Shown: positions 1 through 6,090, numbered from the stretch's first letter. The stretch is 7,981 nt of DNA from an uncultured Desulfuromonadales bacterium (GCA_947259685.1 CAMYNC010000154.1:1-7981); one strand, 5' to 3'. Program-made: numbers and translations. The notes: generated by a model from the letters alone, not told the origin.

Positions 1-102
1 TGATGAATACTTCTCCTGTCGCAGATCCCCCCAAAGACTCTCCACCCCAAAAACACCTTTTTTATTTCAGCCACTTAAGACATCATTCAGGTTTATTTAA
101 AG

Positions 103-120
103 TTGGTACTCTAATTGCTA
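103..120 (+). promoter_or_regulatory. sigma-54 (-24/-12) promoter of the glycyl radical enzyme gene
   Basis: The sequence TGGTACTCTAATTGCT (104-119) matches the sigma-54 consensus TGGCACG-N4-TTGCW at every defined base except two, C to T at 107 and G to T at 110. The invariant GG (105-106) and GC (117-118) are exactly 10 bases apart. Transcription would start near 130, leaving a leader of about 120 bases before the ATG at 253. A sigma-54 promoter requires an AAA+ enhancer-binding activator. No activator gene and no obvious paired upstream activator sites are visible in bases 1-102. The match is seen directly; activity is inferred. Confidence 0.8.
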
Positions 121-240
121 ATTCTTTCTCGTTCGAAGACAAATCTTGTCCTGCAAGGGGCAGGCACCGTAAAGTTAGATTATTGTTTCAAAAGGCAGTC
201 AACCGCGAGAACCCACTATCCAGGGAATCTCGAGCGGCTG

Positions 241-248
241 AAGGGGAG
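241..248 (+). promoter_or_regulatory. ribosome binding site deciding the start at 253
   Basis: The purine-rich AAGGGGAG lies 4 bases before the ATG at 253. The open frame reaches back to a TTG at 115, but that codon lies inside the sigma-54 -12 element, upstream of the expected transcript start, so it cannot be the start. The next in-frame ATG (349) has no Shine-Dalgarno-like sequence before it. Confidence 0.7.
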
Positions 249-252
249 CGAA

Positions 253-2709
253 ATGGAAACCATCGAGAAGGCAAAAAATCTTCCGGAATCCAAAACGGCC
301 AGGCCGGGAAAGGTCGCCCCGCAGGCCGGCAACCGCATCGGCCCCGGCATGAATCTCCGCATTCAGCGGTTGCGCAAGCTGAGTGTCGAGACCGAACCGA
401 GTCTGTCGATCGAGCGGGCCCGGCACGAGACCGTCTTCTATAAAGAAAACTACGGCAAATACTCGATCCCGGTACTGCGGGCACTGAACTTCCTTGACCA
501 TTGCCAGAAAAAGACCATCTACATCGGCGCCGACGAGCTGATTGTCGGCGAGCGCGGCCCTGCGCCAAAAGCGGTACCGACCTTCCCTGAGCTGACCTGT
601 CACAGCATCGAAGACTTCCAGGTTCTCAATACGCGAGAGCAGCAGCGCTACGCCATCAGTGCTGAGGATATCGAGACCTACGCCAGAGAGGTGATCCCTT
701 ACTGGCAGGGGCGCACGGTGCGCGAACGGATCTTCGGCCATGTCCCAGCGGAATGGCAAGCCGCTTATCAGGCCGGGCTGTTCACTGAGTTCATGGAGCA
801 ACGCGCCCCAGGTCACACGGCCCTTGACGGGCAGATCTACCAGAAGGGGATGCTCGATTTCAAAGCCCAGATTGCTGCTGAAATCGACCAGCTCGACTAC
901 CTGAACGATCCGGAAGCAACCGATAAGTTCGAAGAACTGAAGGCGATGGCAATCTCCTGCGACGCGGTGATCCTGTTTGCTGAGCGCCACGCCGAGTTGG
1001 CCGAAGAATTAGCAAAGAGTGAAAGCGATCCGCAGCGGGTTGCCGAGCTGCAGAGGATCGCTAAGGTCTGCCGCTGGGTGCCGGCCAACAAGCCGCGCAG
1101 CTTTTACGAGGCGATCCAGATGTACTGGTTTGTGCATCTGGGGACCATCACCGAACTGAATGGCTGGGACGCCATGAATCCAGGGCACTTCGATCAACAT
1201 CTGGCGCCCTTTTATGCCGCAGAAATTGCCGCTGGAACCTTGACCCGCGAGGCAGCCAAAGAGCTGCTCTGCTGCTTCTGGATCAAGGTCAACAACCACC
1301 CGGCGCCACCGAAGGTCGGCATCACCGCCCGCGAAAGCGGCACCTACAACGATTTTACCAACCTGAATATTGGCGGCATCACCAGCGACGGCAAGGATGG
1401 CGTCAGTGAAGTGTCTTACATCATGCTGGAGATCGTCGAAGAGCTGCACATTCTGCAGCCAGGCAACGCCGTGCACATCAGCAGCAAGACCCCCGACCGC
1501 TTCCTGCATGCGGCCTGCAAGGTGATCCGCCAGGGACATGGATATCCCTCGGTCTTCAATCCGGATACCTACGTACTGGAACTGTTGCGCCAGGGAAAAT
1601 CGCTCAAGGACGCCCGCGAAGGCGGCTGCAGCGGCTGTATCGAGGTCGGCGCCTTCGGTAAGGAAGCTTTTGTCCTGACCGGCTATCTCAACGTGCCGAA
1701 GATCGTTGAAGTGACCCTGAATAACGGTATCGATCCGGTCACCGGGAAACGGGTCAGTATTGAAACCGGTGCTCCGCGTGATTTCAAGAGCTACGATGAA
1801 CTCTATGGCGCCTTCGTCAAACAGCTCAACCATATCGTCGACCTGAAAATCCGCGTCAGCAACTACATCGACCGGATGTTCGCCAAGTACGCCCCGGCGC
1901 CGTTCTTATCGGTGGTGATTGAAGATTGCATCAGCAAGGGGAAGGACTATTACGCCGGCGGGCCGCGTTACAACACCAACTACATCCAGTGTACCGGCCT
2001 GGGCACGGTAACCGACAGTCTGTCAGCACTGAAAAAGCATGTCTTCGATGAGCAGAATTTCAGCATGCAGCGACTGCTCGATGCGGTTAAGAATAACTTC
2101 GCGGGCGAAGAATATCTGCGCCAGACTCTTATCAACAAGACCCCCTTCTTCGGCAACGACGATGACTATGCCGATGACATCGCCCTGCAGGTGTATGCTG
2201 ATCTGCTCGCTGCCATCGACGGCAAGCCGAACACCAAGGGGGAAAGCTTCCACCTCAACATGCTCTCGACCACCTGCCATATCTATTTCGGCAAGGTGAT
2301 GGGCGCCACCCCTAATGGCCGCCTTGCCGGCAAGTCGATTTCCGACGGCACCTCACCTTCGCACGGCGCTGACACCCATGGCCCTTCGGCGGTAATCCGT
2401 TCGCTGACCAAGCTGGACCATACGATGTCGGGCGGCACCCTTCTCAACCAGCGGTTTCTGCCAAGTTTGCTACAGCGGGATGAGGATATTCAAAAGCTCG
2501 GCCAGTTGATCCGCAGCTATTTCACCTTGGGCGGCCATCATATTCAGTTCAACGTTGTCGATACCGCGACCTTGAAAGCGGCCCAGGAGTACCCGGAGGA
2601 TTACAAGGACCTGCTGGTGAGGATGGCTGGATACAGTGATTATTTCAACGATATGAATGCGGATTTACAGCAAGAGGTTATTGGACGGACGGAGAACCAA
2701 GCTTTTTAG
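253..2709 (+). CDS. hypD: glycyl radical enzyme, probable trans-4-hydroxy-L-proline dehydratase (HypD)
   Basis: This 818-residue cytosolic glycyl radical enzyme has a pyruvate formate-lyase-type domain and a C-terminal glycyl radical domain. Visible signatures are the thiyl cysteine with its partner glutamate in GCSGCIE (Cys462, Glu464) and the radical loop VRMAGYSD (Gly793). From recall of C. difficile HypD (789 residues), Cys434, Glu436 and Gly765 all map here at a constant offset of +28. The remembered HypD pocket residues Phe152, His160, Asp278, Ser334, Phe340, Tyr450 and Thr645 correspond to Phe180, His188, Asp306, Ser362, Phe368, Tyr478 and Thr673, all identical. The predicted reaction is radical dehydration of trans-4-hydroxyproline to (S)-1-pyrroline-5-carboxylate in anoxic cells. 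The N-terminus is 28 residues longer than HypD. The activase gene lies downstream beyond a repeat-rich gap, and a sigma-54 promoter lies upstream. The main alternatives are a related HypD-like dehydratase or isethionate sulfite-lyase; the conserved pocket argues for HypD. Confidence 0.87.
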   Translation: METIEKAKNLPESKTARPGKVAPQAGNRIGPGMNLRIQRLRKLSVETEPSLSIERARHETVFYKENYGKYSIPVLRALNFLDHCQKKTIYIGADELIVGERGPAPKAVPTFPELTCHSIEDFQVLNTREQQRYAISAEDIETYAREVIPYWQGRTVRERIFGHVPAEWQAAYQAGLFTEFMEQRAPGHTALDGQIYQKGMLDFKAQIAAEIDQLDYLNDPEATDKFEELKAMAISCDAVILFAERHAELAEELAKSESDPQRVAELQRIAKVCRWVPANKPRSFYEAIQMYWFVHLGTITELNGWDAMNPGHFDQHLAPFYAAEIAAGTLTREAAKELLCCFWIKVNNHPAPPKVGITARESGTYNDFTNLNIGGITSDGKDGVSEVSYIMLEIVEELHILQPGNAVHISSKTPDRFLHAACKVIRQGHGYPSVFNPDTYVLELLRQGKSLKDAREGGCSGCIEVGAFGKEAFVLTGYLNVPKIVEVTLNNGIDPVTGKRVSIETGAPRDFKSYDELYGAFVKQLNHIVDLKIRVSNYIDRMFAKYAPAPFLSVVIEDCISKGKDYYAGGPRYNTNYIQCTGLGTVTDSLSALKKHVFDEQNFSMQRLLDAVKNNFAGEEYLRQTLINKTPFFGNDDDYADDIALQVYADLLAAIDGKPNTKGESFHLNMLSTTCHIYFGKVMGATPNGRLAGKSISDGTSPSHGADTHGPSAVIRSLTKLDHTMSGGTLLNQRFLPSLLQRDEDIQKLGQLIRSYFTLGGHHIQFNVVDTATLKAAQEYPEDYKDLLVRMAGYSDYFNDMNADLQQEVIGRTENQAF

Positions 2710-2741
2710 TTTTAAAAGGTTTTGCTTTGACTTTCCCCCAT

Positions 2742-2861
2742 CTGTTTTCACCGGAATGGAGCATTCTTTTCAGGAGCTTTGCCGCGAGGTTGAGCGCAGC
2801 GAATGGGAGCGGCCCTGAAAAGAATGTGGAATGGAGGTTCCCGCGCAGCGGGTGAAAACAG
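2742..2861. repeat. outer arms of nested inverted repeat
   Basis: CTGTTTTCACC (2742-2752) and GGTGAAAACAG (2851-2861) are perfect 11-base reverse complements that enclose the 66-base inner element and its flanking direct repeats. A small hairpin, CCCGC/GCGGG (2840-2844 and 2848-2852), overlaps the right arm. As RNA or cruciform DNA the whole stretch could form one long branched stem. Confidence 0.7.
2753..2836. repeat. 66-base inverted-repeat element flanked by 9-base direct repeats
   Basis: GGAATGGAG occurs at 2753-2761 and again at 2828-2836. Between the copies sits a segment with perfect 13-base terminal inverted repeats, CATTCTTTTCAGG (2762-2774) and CCTGAAAAGAATG (2814-2826), plus an inner stem GCCGC/GCGGC (2781-2785 and 2809-2813). 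This layout resembles a tiny MITE-like insertion with a target duplication. The direct repeats could instead be part of the larger palindrome's design. Confidence 0.6.
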
Positions 2862-2886
2862 TTTGGGCTGCTTTCTTTTGGTTCCG

Positions 2887-2910
2887 TTTTCTTTGTCAGC
2901 ACAAAGAAAA
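2887..2910. repeat. 10-bp perfect hairpin
   Basis: TTTTCTTTGT (2887-2896) and ACAAAGAAAA (2901-2910) pair perfectly around a CAGC loop. No T-run follows on the + strand, so it does not look like an intrinsic terminator. Confidence 0.75.
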
Positions 2911-2975
2911 TGAACTCGGCTGGCGGGCCGAATCCCGCCGGTTTTAGCTTTTGGCTTTATTGAAAAGACAAGGTC

Positions 2976-2993
2976 GCGGGGTGGCGACCCCGC
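2976..2993. repeat. 7-bp GC-rich hairpin
   Basis: GCGGGGT (2976-2982) pairs with ACCCCGC (2987-2993) around a GGCG loop. An alternative pairing, GGTCGC (2972-2977) with GCGACC (2984-2989), overlaps it, so two mutually exclusive folds are possible. Confidence 0.65.
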
Positions 2994-3000
2994 ACGCCGC

Positions 3001-3032
3001 CCTACTCTTTTGTCGCGCCACAAAAGAGTAGG
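3001..3032. repeat. 13-bp perfect hairpin
   Basis: CCTACTCTTTTGT (3001-3013) and ACAAAAGAGTAGG (3020-3032) are perfect reverse complements around a 6-base loop. The core TTTGT/ACAAA resembles that of the hairpin at 2887-2910. There is no downstream T-run. Confidence 0.8.
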
Positions 3033-3080
3033 CAGAAAAGGGCGCCCGACCTCCTTGCCCTGCGGGTTCCCTACACTGCA

Positions 3081-3149
3081 TGAGCCTTTTGCGGGTCGGC
3101 AAAAACTCGCTTCGCTCAAACATTTGCCGCCCTGCTCGCAAAAGACTCA
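3081..3149. repeat. imperfect long inverted repeat
   Basis: TGAGCCTTTTGCG (3081-3093) matches the complement of 3137-3149 at 12 of 13 bases. Further in, CGGCAAA (3097-3103) pairs perfectly with TTTGCCG (3123-3129). The loop holds the CTCGCTTCGCTCAAA stretch whose reverse strand spells FERSEF. Confidence 0.7.
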
Positions 3150-3208
3150 TTCCGTTTCGGCTGCGTCACACGGGATAGTAAGTCAAAAGCACACGACGAG
3201 AACCTTAT

Positions 3209-4117
3209 ATGCCATCTGCTCTTACCTTCGACATCAAACGCTACGCCATCAACGACGGCCCCGGCATCCGGGTCTGCATCTTCCTCAAAGGCTGCCCCTT
3301 AAACTGCCACTGGTGCCACAACCCGGAGAGTATCTCGCCACAGGTCCAGAAACTGTTCACCAACAGCAAGTGCATCGGCTGCGGCGAGTGCGTCAAAATC
3401 TGCCCTGGCGAAGCCTGTCGGCTGGCCAAAGAGGGGATCATCACCGTCACTGAGCTGTGCACCCTATGCGGCAAGTGCGCCGAGGTCTGCCCGACCCTGG
3501 CGACGGAACTGTCAGGACAGTCTCAATCGGTTGCCGAATTGCTGCAGATCATCGAGAAGGAGCGCCCCTTCTTCGACCAGTCGGGGGGTGGGGTGACCTT
3601 TTCCGGCGGCGAACCACTGCTTTATCCGGAGTTCCTCTGCGAGACCCTCGACGCCTGCGGACAGCGGGGTATTCACCGCTGCATCGACACGGCCGGGCTG
3701 GTGAAAACCGGGGTGCTGCTCGAGGTCGCCAAACGGACCGATCTGTTCCTCTTCGACCTCAAACACATGAACAGTGCCAGGCATAAAGAATGGACCGGGG
3801 TCGGCAACGAACTGATTTTGCAGAATCTTCAGGCTTTGGCACAGACCGGCGCGGCGATCCAGATCCGCTTACCGCTGATCATAGGGGTGAATGCCGATCA
3901 ACATAATATTGCGGCAACAGCCGCTTTTGTTGCGGCCCTTGCTGGAGCCAAAAAGCCGATCAACCTGCTCCCTTACCATAATATCGCCAGCGGCAAGGAT
4001 CAGAAGCTGGGTCAACCTCGCAATCTTAGCGGCATAACTGAGCCCAGCAGCAAACAAATCGCTGCGGTCATTGCGCAGTTTGCAGAACACGACCTGCTGG
4101 CCGCAGTCGGAGGCTAA
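3209..4117 (+). CDS. radical-SAM glycyl radical enzyme activating enzyme (HypD activase)
   Basis: This 302-residue protein would use S-adenosylmethionine and a reduced [4Fe-4S] cluster to abstract hydrogen from Gly793 of the upstream enzyme. The radical-SAM motif CX3CX2C is Cys29, Cys33 and Cys36 in GCPLNCHWCHNP. It is followed by a ferredoxin-like insert with two CX2CX2CX3CP motifs (Cys55, 58, 61, 65 and Cys84, 87, 90, 94) that would bind two auxiliary [4Fe-4S] clusters. The SAM-binding GGEP is at 133-136. This insert is typical of activases of dehydratase- and decarboxylase-type glycyl radical enzymes and is absent from pyruvate formate-lyase activase; the length is normal. The ATG has a weak ribosome site, GACGAG (3195-3200). 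The partner gene ends 499 bases upstream, an unusually large gap for such a pair. A separate promoter was not found, so read-through is assumed. Confidence 0.93.
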   Translation: MPSALTFDIKRYAINDGPGIRVCIFLKGCPLNCHWCHNPESISPQVQKLFTNSKCIGCGECVKICPGEACRLAKEGIITVTELCTLCGKCAEVCPTLATELSGQSQSVAELLQIIEKERPFFDQSGGGVTFSGGEPLLYPEFLCETLDACGQRGIHRCIDTAGLVKTGVLLEVAKRTDLFLFDLKHMNSARHKEWTGVGNELILQNLQALAQTGAAIQIRLPLIIGVNADQHNIAATAAFVAALAGAKKPINLLPYHNIASGKDQKLGQPRNLSGITEPSSKQIAAVIAQFAEHDLLAAVGG

Positions 4118-4155
4118 GACAGCAGGGCTATGCAGGAGTAAATAACCGTTGCAAC

Positions 4156-4169
4156 GTTTCATGCAACAG
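4156..4169 (+). repeat. direct repeat copy 1, GTTTCATGCAACAG
   Basis: It matches copy 2 at 4244-4257 at 13 of 14 bases. The copies start 88 bases apart, about eight helical turns. It adjoins the palindrome CGTTGCAACG and a second GCAACAGT, so it could be part of a regulator binding cluster. Confidence 0.5.
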
Positions 4170-4243
4170 TGCATAACGCAACAGTCTATTGCACATAAAC
4201 CACAGTGAATCAGCGCTAGAAACCCTATTCTACACCCCAAAAT

Positions 4244-4257
4244 GTTTCATCCAACAG
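4244..4257 (+). repeat. direct repeat copy 2, GTTTCATCCAACAG
   Basis: This is the second copy of the motif at 4156-4169, differing only at the eighth base (C for G). It lies about 130 bases before the start of the small gene. Confidence 0.5.
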
Positions 4258-4374
4258 CTGCAAGCTACTGAAATTGCGTTAGCATCATGTCTGATATTTT
4301 TTTCTGTATACGTATCTGCAGTTTTGGCATCGCCCTTGCTCAATAACTCACAGGCATTTCAAACAGTATCTGTA

Positions 4375-4380
4375 GAGGAG
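4375..4380 (+). promoter_or_regulatory. ribosome binding site deciding the start at 4387
   Basis: GAGGAG sits 6 bases before the ATG at 4387. It is the only strong Shine-Dalgarno sequence in this frame, and it argues against the longer frame reaching back to 4189. Confidence 0.75.
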
Positions 4381-4386
4381 AAGCAA

Positions 4387-4671
4387 ATGGTCAGTGAGAC
4401 CGGATCAGACTTTCTGGGCGAGGACAGACAGTTAACGGTGGGTAAACAGGTGAAGGCGTTCTGGTGCAAAGACGGCTTCTATTACCGGGGGGAGGGTGTC
4501 ATCGTTCAGTTGACCCGTGGCGAAGTCGCGGTTCGGCTGCAAAAGAAGGTTGCCTGGAGTGATGATTTCAGGGCCGGACAGCTGGTCCGGGTCCCGCGAG
4601 TCAGCGACAGTCTACGCTGGAGCGCGCGCAACTGCGTCAGGCTACCGCGCAGGTATGCTTTGCCAGGTTAG
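4387..4671 (+). CDS. 94-residue protein of unknown function
   Basis: I do not recognise this gene. From the ATG at 4387 it encodes 94 residues with no signal peptide and no membrane segment. The middle (about residues 15-70) alternates hydrophobic and charged residues in short strands, as in VKAFWCKDGFYYRGEG and EVAVRLQKKV, which suggests a small beta-barrel (SH3-like or PilZ-like) fold. The C-terminus is basic and contains SLRWSARNCVRLPRR. There are two cysteines, in FWCKDG and RNCVRL. It has a strong ribosome site and its own intrinsic terminator, so it is probably a real, separately ended gene. A nucleic-acid or nucleotide-binding role is conceivable but unsupported. An in-frame upstream extension to 4189 would add a hydrophobic stretch (near residues 28-50 of the longer form) but lacks a start signal. 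Confidence 0.65.
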   Translation: MVSETGSDFLGEDRQLTVGKQVKAFWCKDGFYYRGEGVIVQLTRGEVAVRLQKKVAWSDDFRAGQLVRVPRVSDSLRWSARNCVRLPRRYALPG

Positions 4672-4714
4672 CACCTTTCTTTCAATTCATTTTGATTGAG
4701 CTAAAAAGTTTTGT

Positions 4715-4746
4715 GGGAGCGGCCGTATCGGTCGCTCCCCTTTTAT
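4715..4746 (+). terminator. rho-independent terminator after the small gene
   Basis: GGGAGCGGCCG (4715-4725) pairs with CGGTCGCTCCC (4729-4739), an 11-bp stem with one G-T pair and a TAT loop. It is followed by CTTTTATTT. It lies 44 bases after the stop at 4671 and 25 bases before the next start, so it separates the small gene from the transporter group. Confidence 0.85.
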
Positions 4747-4770
4747 TTCTCAGTTCTGAAAACGGACAAA

Positions 4771-6090
4771 ATGGCTACCTCCCTGACCTACGGTCGCATC
4801 TTTCGCTTCTGGCTGCCACTGGCCGCCACCTGGCTGATGATGGCCGCCGAAGGCCCCTTTTTAGCGGCGATTATTGCCCGGCTGGCGGCGGAGCAACTGA
4901 ATCTGGCTGCCTACGGGGTGGCTTATGCGTTTGCCCTGGTGGCGGAATCGCCGGTGATCATGCTGATGAGTGCCAGTACTGCGCTCTGCCGTGACGCTGA
5001 AAGCTACCGCAAACTGCGCAACTTTTCCTTCGCCTTAAGTCTGCTGGTCAGCCTGCTGCTGGCGCTTTTCCTGCTGCCGCCGCTGTTCGATCCCTTCGTC
5101 CGGCAACTGCTCGGGCTGCCGACCGAGGTCGCCGACTTGACCCACCGCGCGCTGCTCTGCCTGCTCCCCTGGCCGGCGGCGATCGGCCTACGGCGCTTCT
5201 ACCAGGGCGTATTGATCGCCGGCCACCAGACCCGCCGGGTCGCCCTGGCTACCTCGATCCGGGTGCTGAGCATGGCGGCCACTGCGCTGCTCCTCTACCA
5301 ACAACAGCTGATCGCCGGCGCTTTGATCGGCGCCCTGGCACTCTCGGTCGGCGTCACATTCGAAGCGCTGCTGACCCGCTATCTGGCCCGTCAGGCGATC
5401 GGCGTAGCCCTGCAGACTGACCAGGCCGATGACAGGGAACCGATGAGCTATCAAGCGATCTGGAATTATTACCTGCCGCTGGCCCTGACACCCTTTATCG
5501 GCCTGGCGGTGCACCCGCTGGTGACCTTTTTTCTCGGCAAAAGTAAAATGGCCATTGAATCGCTGGCCGTGATGCCGGTGATCTATGGACTGACCTTTGT
5601 CTTTCGCGCCTTAGGACTCTCCTACCAGGAAGTCGCAATCGCACTGCTCGGCGAGAATCAGGACAACTATCTAAAGTTGCGCAACTTCGCTTTCGGGCTG
5701 GGGATCCTCACCTCGAGCTGCTTGGCGCTGATCGCCTTTACCCCGCTTGCTGAATTCTGGTTCCGCGATCTCTCCGGGCTCAGTCAGAGTTTAAGTGATT
5801 TTGCGACACTTCCGCTGCAGATTATGGCGTTGTTTCCAGCGCTGACCGTGCTGATCTGCTGGCAACGTTCGATCCTGATCTGCCAGCGAACCACCCGGCC
5901 GATCTCAATTGCCACCGCGATCGAAGCCGGGGGGATTTTTTCGCTGTTGACCCTTGCGATGCTATACTTCCCGCTGGCCGGTGCGGTGGCCGCCTCACTC
6001 GCCTATGTCATCGGCCGCCTGTTAGCGGTCGCGATCCTGCAAAGGCCACTGAAAAAGGGACGCGGGCAGAGAACCCTCTCCACAGGATAA
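4771..6090 (+). CDS. MATE-fold membrane transporter, ANKH-like
   Basis: This 439-residue inner-membrane protein has about 12 hydrophobic segments (roughly starting at residues 12, 48, 88, 128, 158, 182, 234, 262, 306, 347, 381 and 404). It shows clear twofold internal symmetry: YRKLRNFSFALSLL (79-92) recurs as YLKLRNFAFGLGIL (300-313), each followed by a similar hydrophobic stretch and an FVRQLLGL or FRDLSGL segment. This is the two-bundle architecture of the MOP/MATE superfamily. Order and motifs (FWLPLA near 13, LAAYGVAYAF near 45, YYLPLALT near 233, LPLQIMALFP near 347) remind me of the vertebrate ANKH branch rather than NorM or DinF. The substrate is unknown; an efflux role for an anionic metabolite is a guess. 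The start at 4771 (ATG, weak site GGAC) is preferred over a TTG at 4711, which would place the N-terminus across the terminator hairpin. It probably heads a transporter operon, with the next gene 85 bases downstream. Confidence 0.8.
   Translation: MATSLTYGRIFRFWLPLAATWLMMAAEGPFLAAIIARLAAEQLNLAAYGVAYAFALVAESPVIMLMSASTALCRDAESYRKLRNFSFALSLLVSLLLALFLLPPLFDPFVRQLLGLPTEVADLTHRALLCLLPWPAAIGLRRFYQGVLIAGHQTRRVALATSIRVLSMAATALLLYQQQLIAGALIGALALSVGVTFEALLTRYLARQAIGVALQTDQADDREPMSYQAIWNYYLPLALTPFIGLAVHPLVTFFLGKSKMAIESLAVMPVIYGLTFVFRALGLSYQEVAIALLGENQDNYLKLRNFAFGLGILTSSCLALIAFTPLAEFWFRDLSGLSQSLSDFATLPLQIMALFPALTVLICWQRSILICQRTTRPISIATAIEAGGIFSLLTLAMLYFPLAGAVAASLAYVIGRLLAVAILQRPLKKGRGQRTLSTG

Larger units (their letters stand above)
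2724..3190. repeat. palindrome-rich intergenic mosaic element between enzyme and activase
   Basis: The 499-base gap between the two genes contains no credible gene. It is almost continuously built of inverted repeats. Near its ends lie the imperfect terminal inverted repeats GCTTTGACTT (2724-2733) and AAGTCAAAAGC (3180-3190), which differ by one base insertion. Inside are, in order, a nested long hairpin (2742-2861), a 10-bp hairpin (2887-2910), a 6-bp hairpin (2922-2939), a 7-bp hairpin (2976-2993), a 13-bp hairpin (3001-3032) and an imperfect long hairpin (3081-3149). The minus-strand translation includes MFERSEFLPTRK, a peptide type I recall from spurious ORFs over dispersed repeats in many proteobacteria. 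The element may be a non-autonomous mobile or dispersed extragenic repeat. No transposase and no target duplication of the whole element are seen. Confidence 0.6.
4118..4386. other. AT-rich spacer with clustered short repeats upstream of the small gene
   Basis: These 269 bases are visibly richer in A and T than the genes on either side. They contain the palindrome CGTTGCAACG (4147-4156), the inverted repeat ATGCA-N4-TGCAT (4161-4174), two copies of GCAACAGT 15 bases apart (4163-4170 and 4178-4185), and a longer motif repeated at 4156 and 4244. An open frame in phase with the 94-residue gene extends back to a TTG at 4189 and would encode a hydrophobic stretch, but it has no good start. No confident promoter and no terminator for the activase gene were seen. 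Confidence 0.5.

Noticed and set aside
115..252. Upstream extension of the enzyme frame to TTG at 115
   Set aside because: The codon lies within the sigma-54 -12 box, upstream of the expected transcript start, while ATG 253 has a good ribosome site.
199..990. Minus-strand open frame of 263 residues antisense to the enzyme gene
   Set aside because: It is antisense to a well-supported gene with catalytic motifs; its composition mirrors the GC-rich coding strand.
1009..1833. Minus-strand open frame of 274 residues antisense to the enzyme gene
   Set aside because: It covers the region encoding the active-site Cys462 on the + strand; no recognisable domain.
2887..3032. Intrinsic terminators in the enzyme-activase gap
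   Set aside because: The hairpins lack a following T-run on the + strand.
2748..3119. Minus-strand open frame of 123 residues in the gap between enzyme and activase
   Set aside because: It is composed of inverted-repeat sequence, has low-complexity basic content and no domain, and shows no clear ribosome site.
2944..3150. Minus-strand open frame of 68 residues containing MFERSEFLPTRK
   Set aside because: This peptide type is one I recall as a translation artefact of dispersed palindromic repeats; it overlaps the hairpins at 2976-3149.
4141..4260. CRISPR array
   Set aside because: Only two 14-base copies with one mismatch and unequal surrounding spacers; no regular repeat-spacer pattern.
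4189..4386. N-terminal extension of the small protein with a signal-peptide-like hydrophobic stretch
   Set aside because: There is no ATG or GTG with a ribosome site, and the region carries clustered repeats typical of a control region; ATG 4387 is far better supported.
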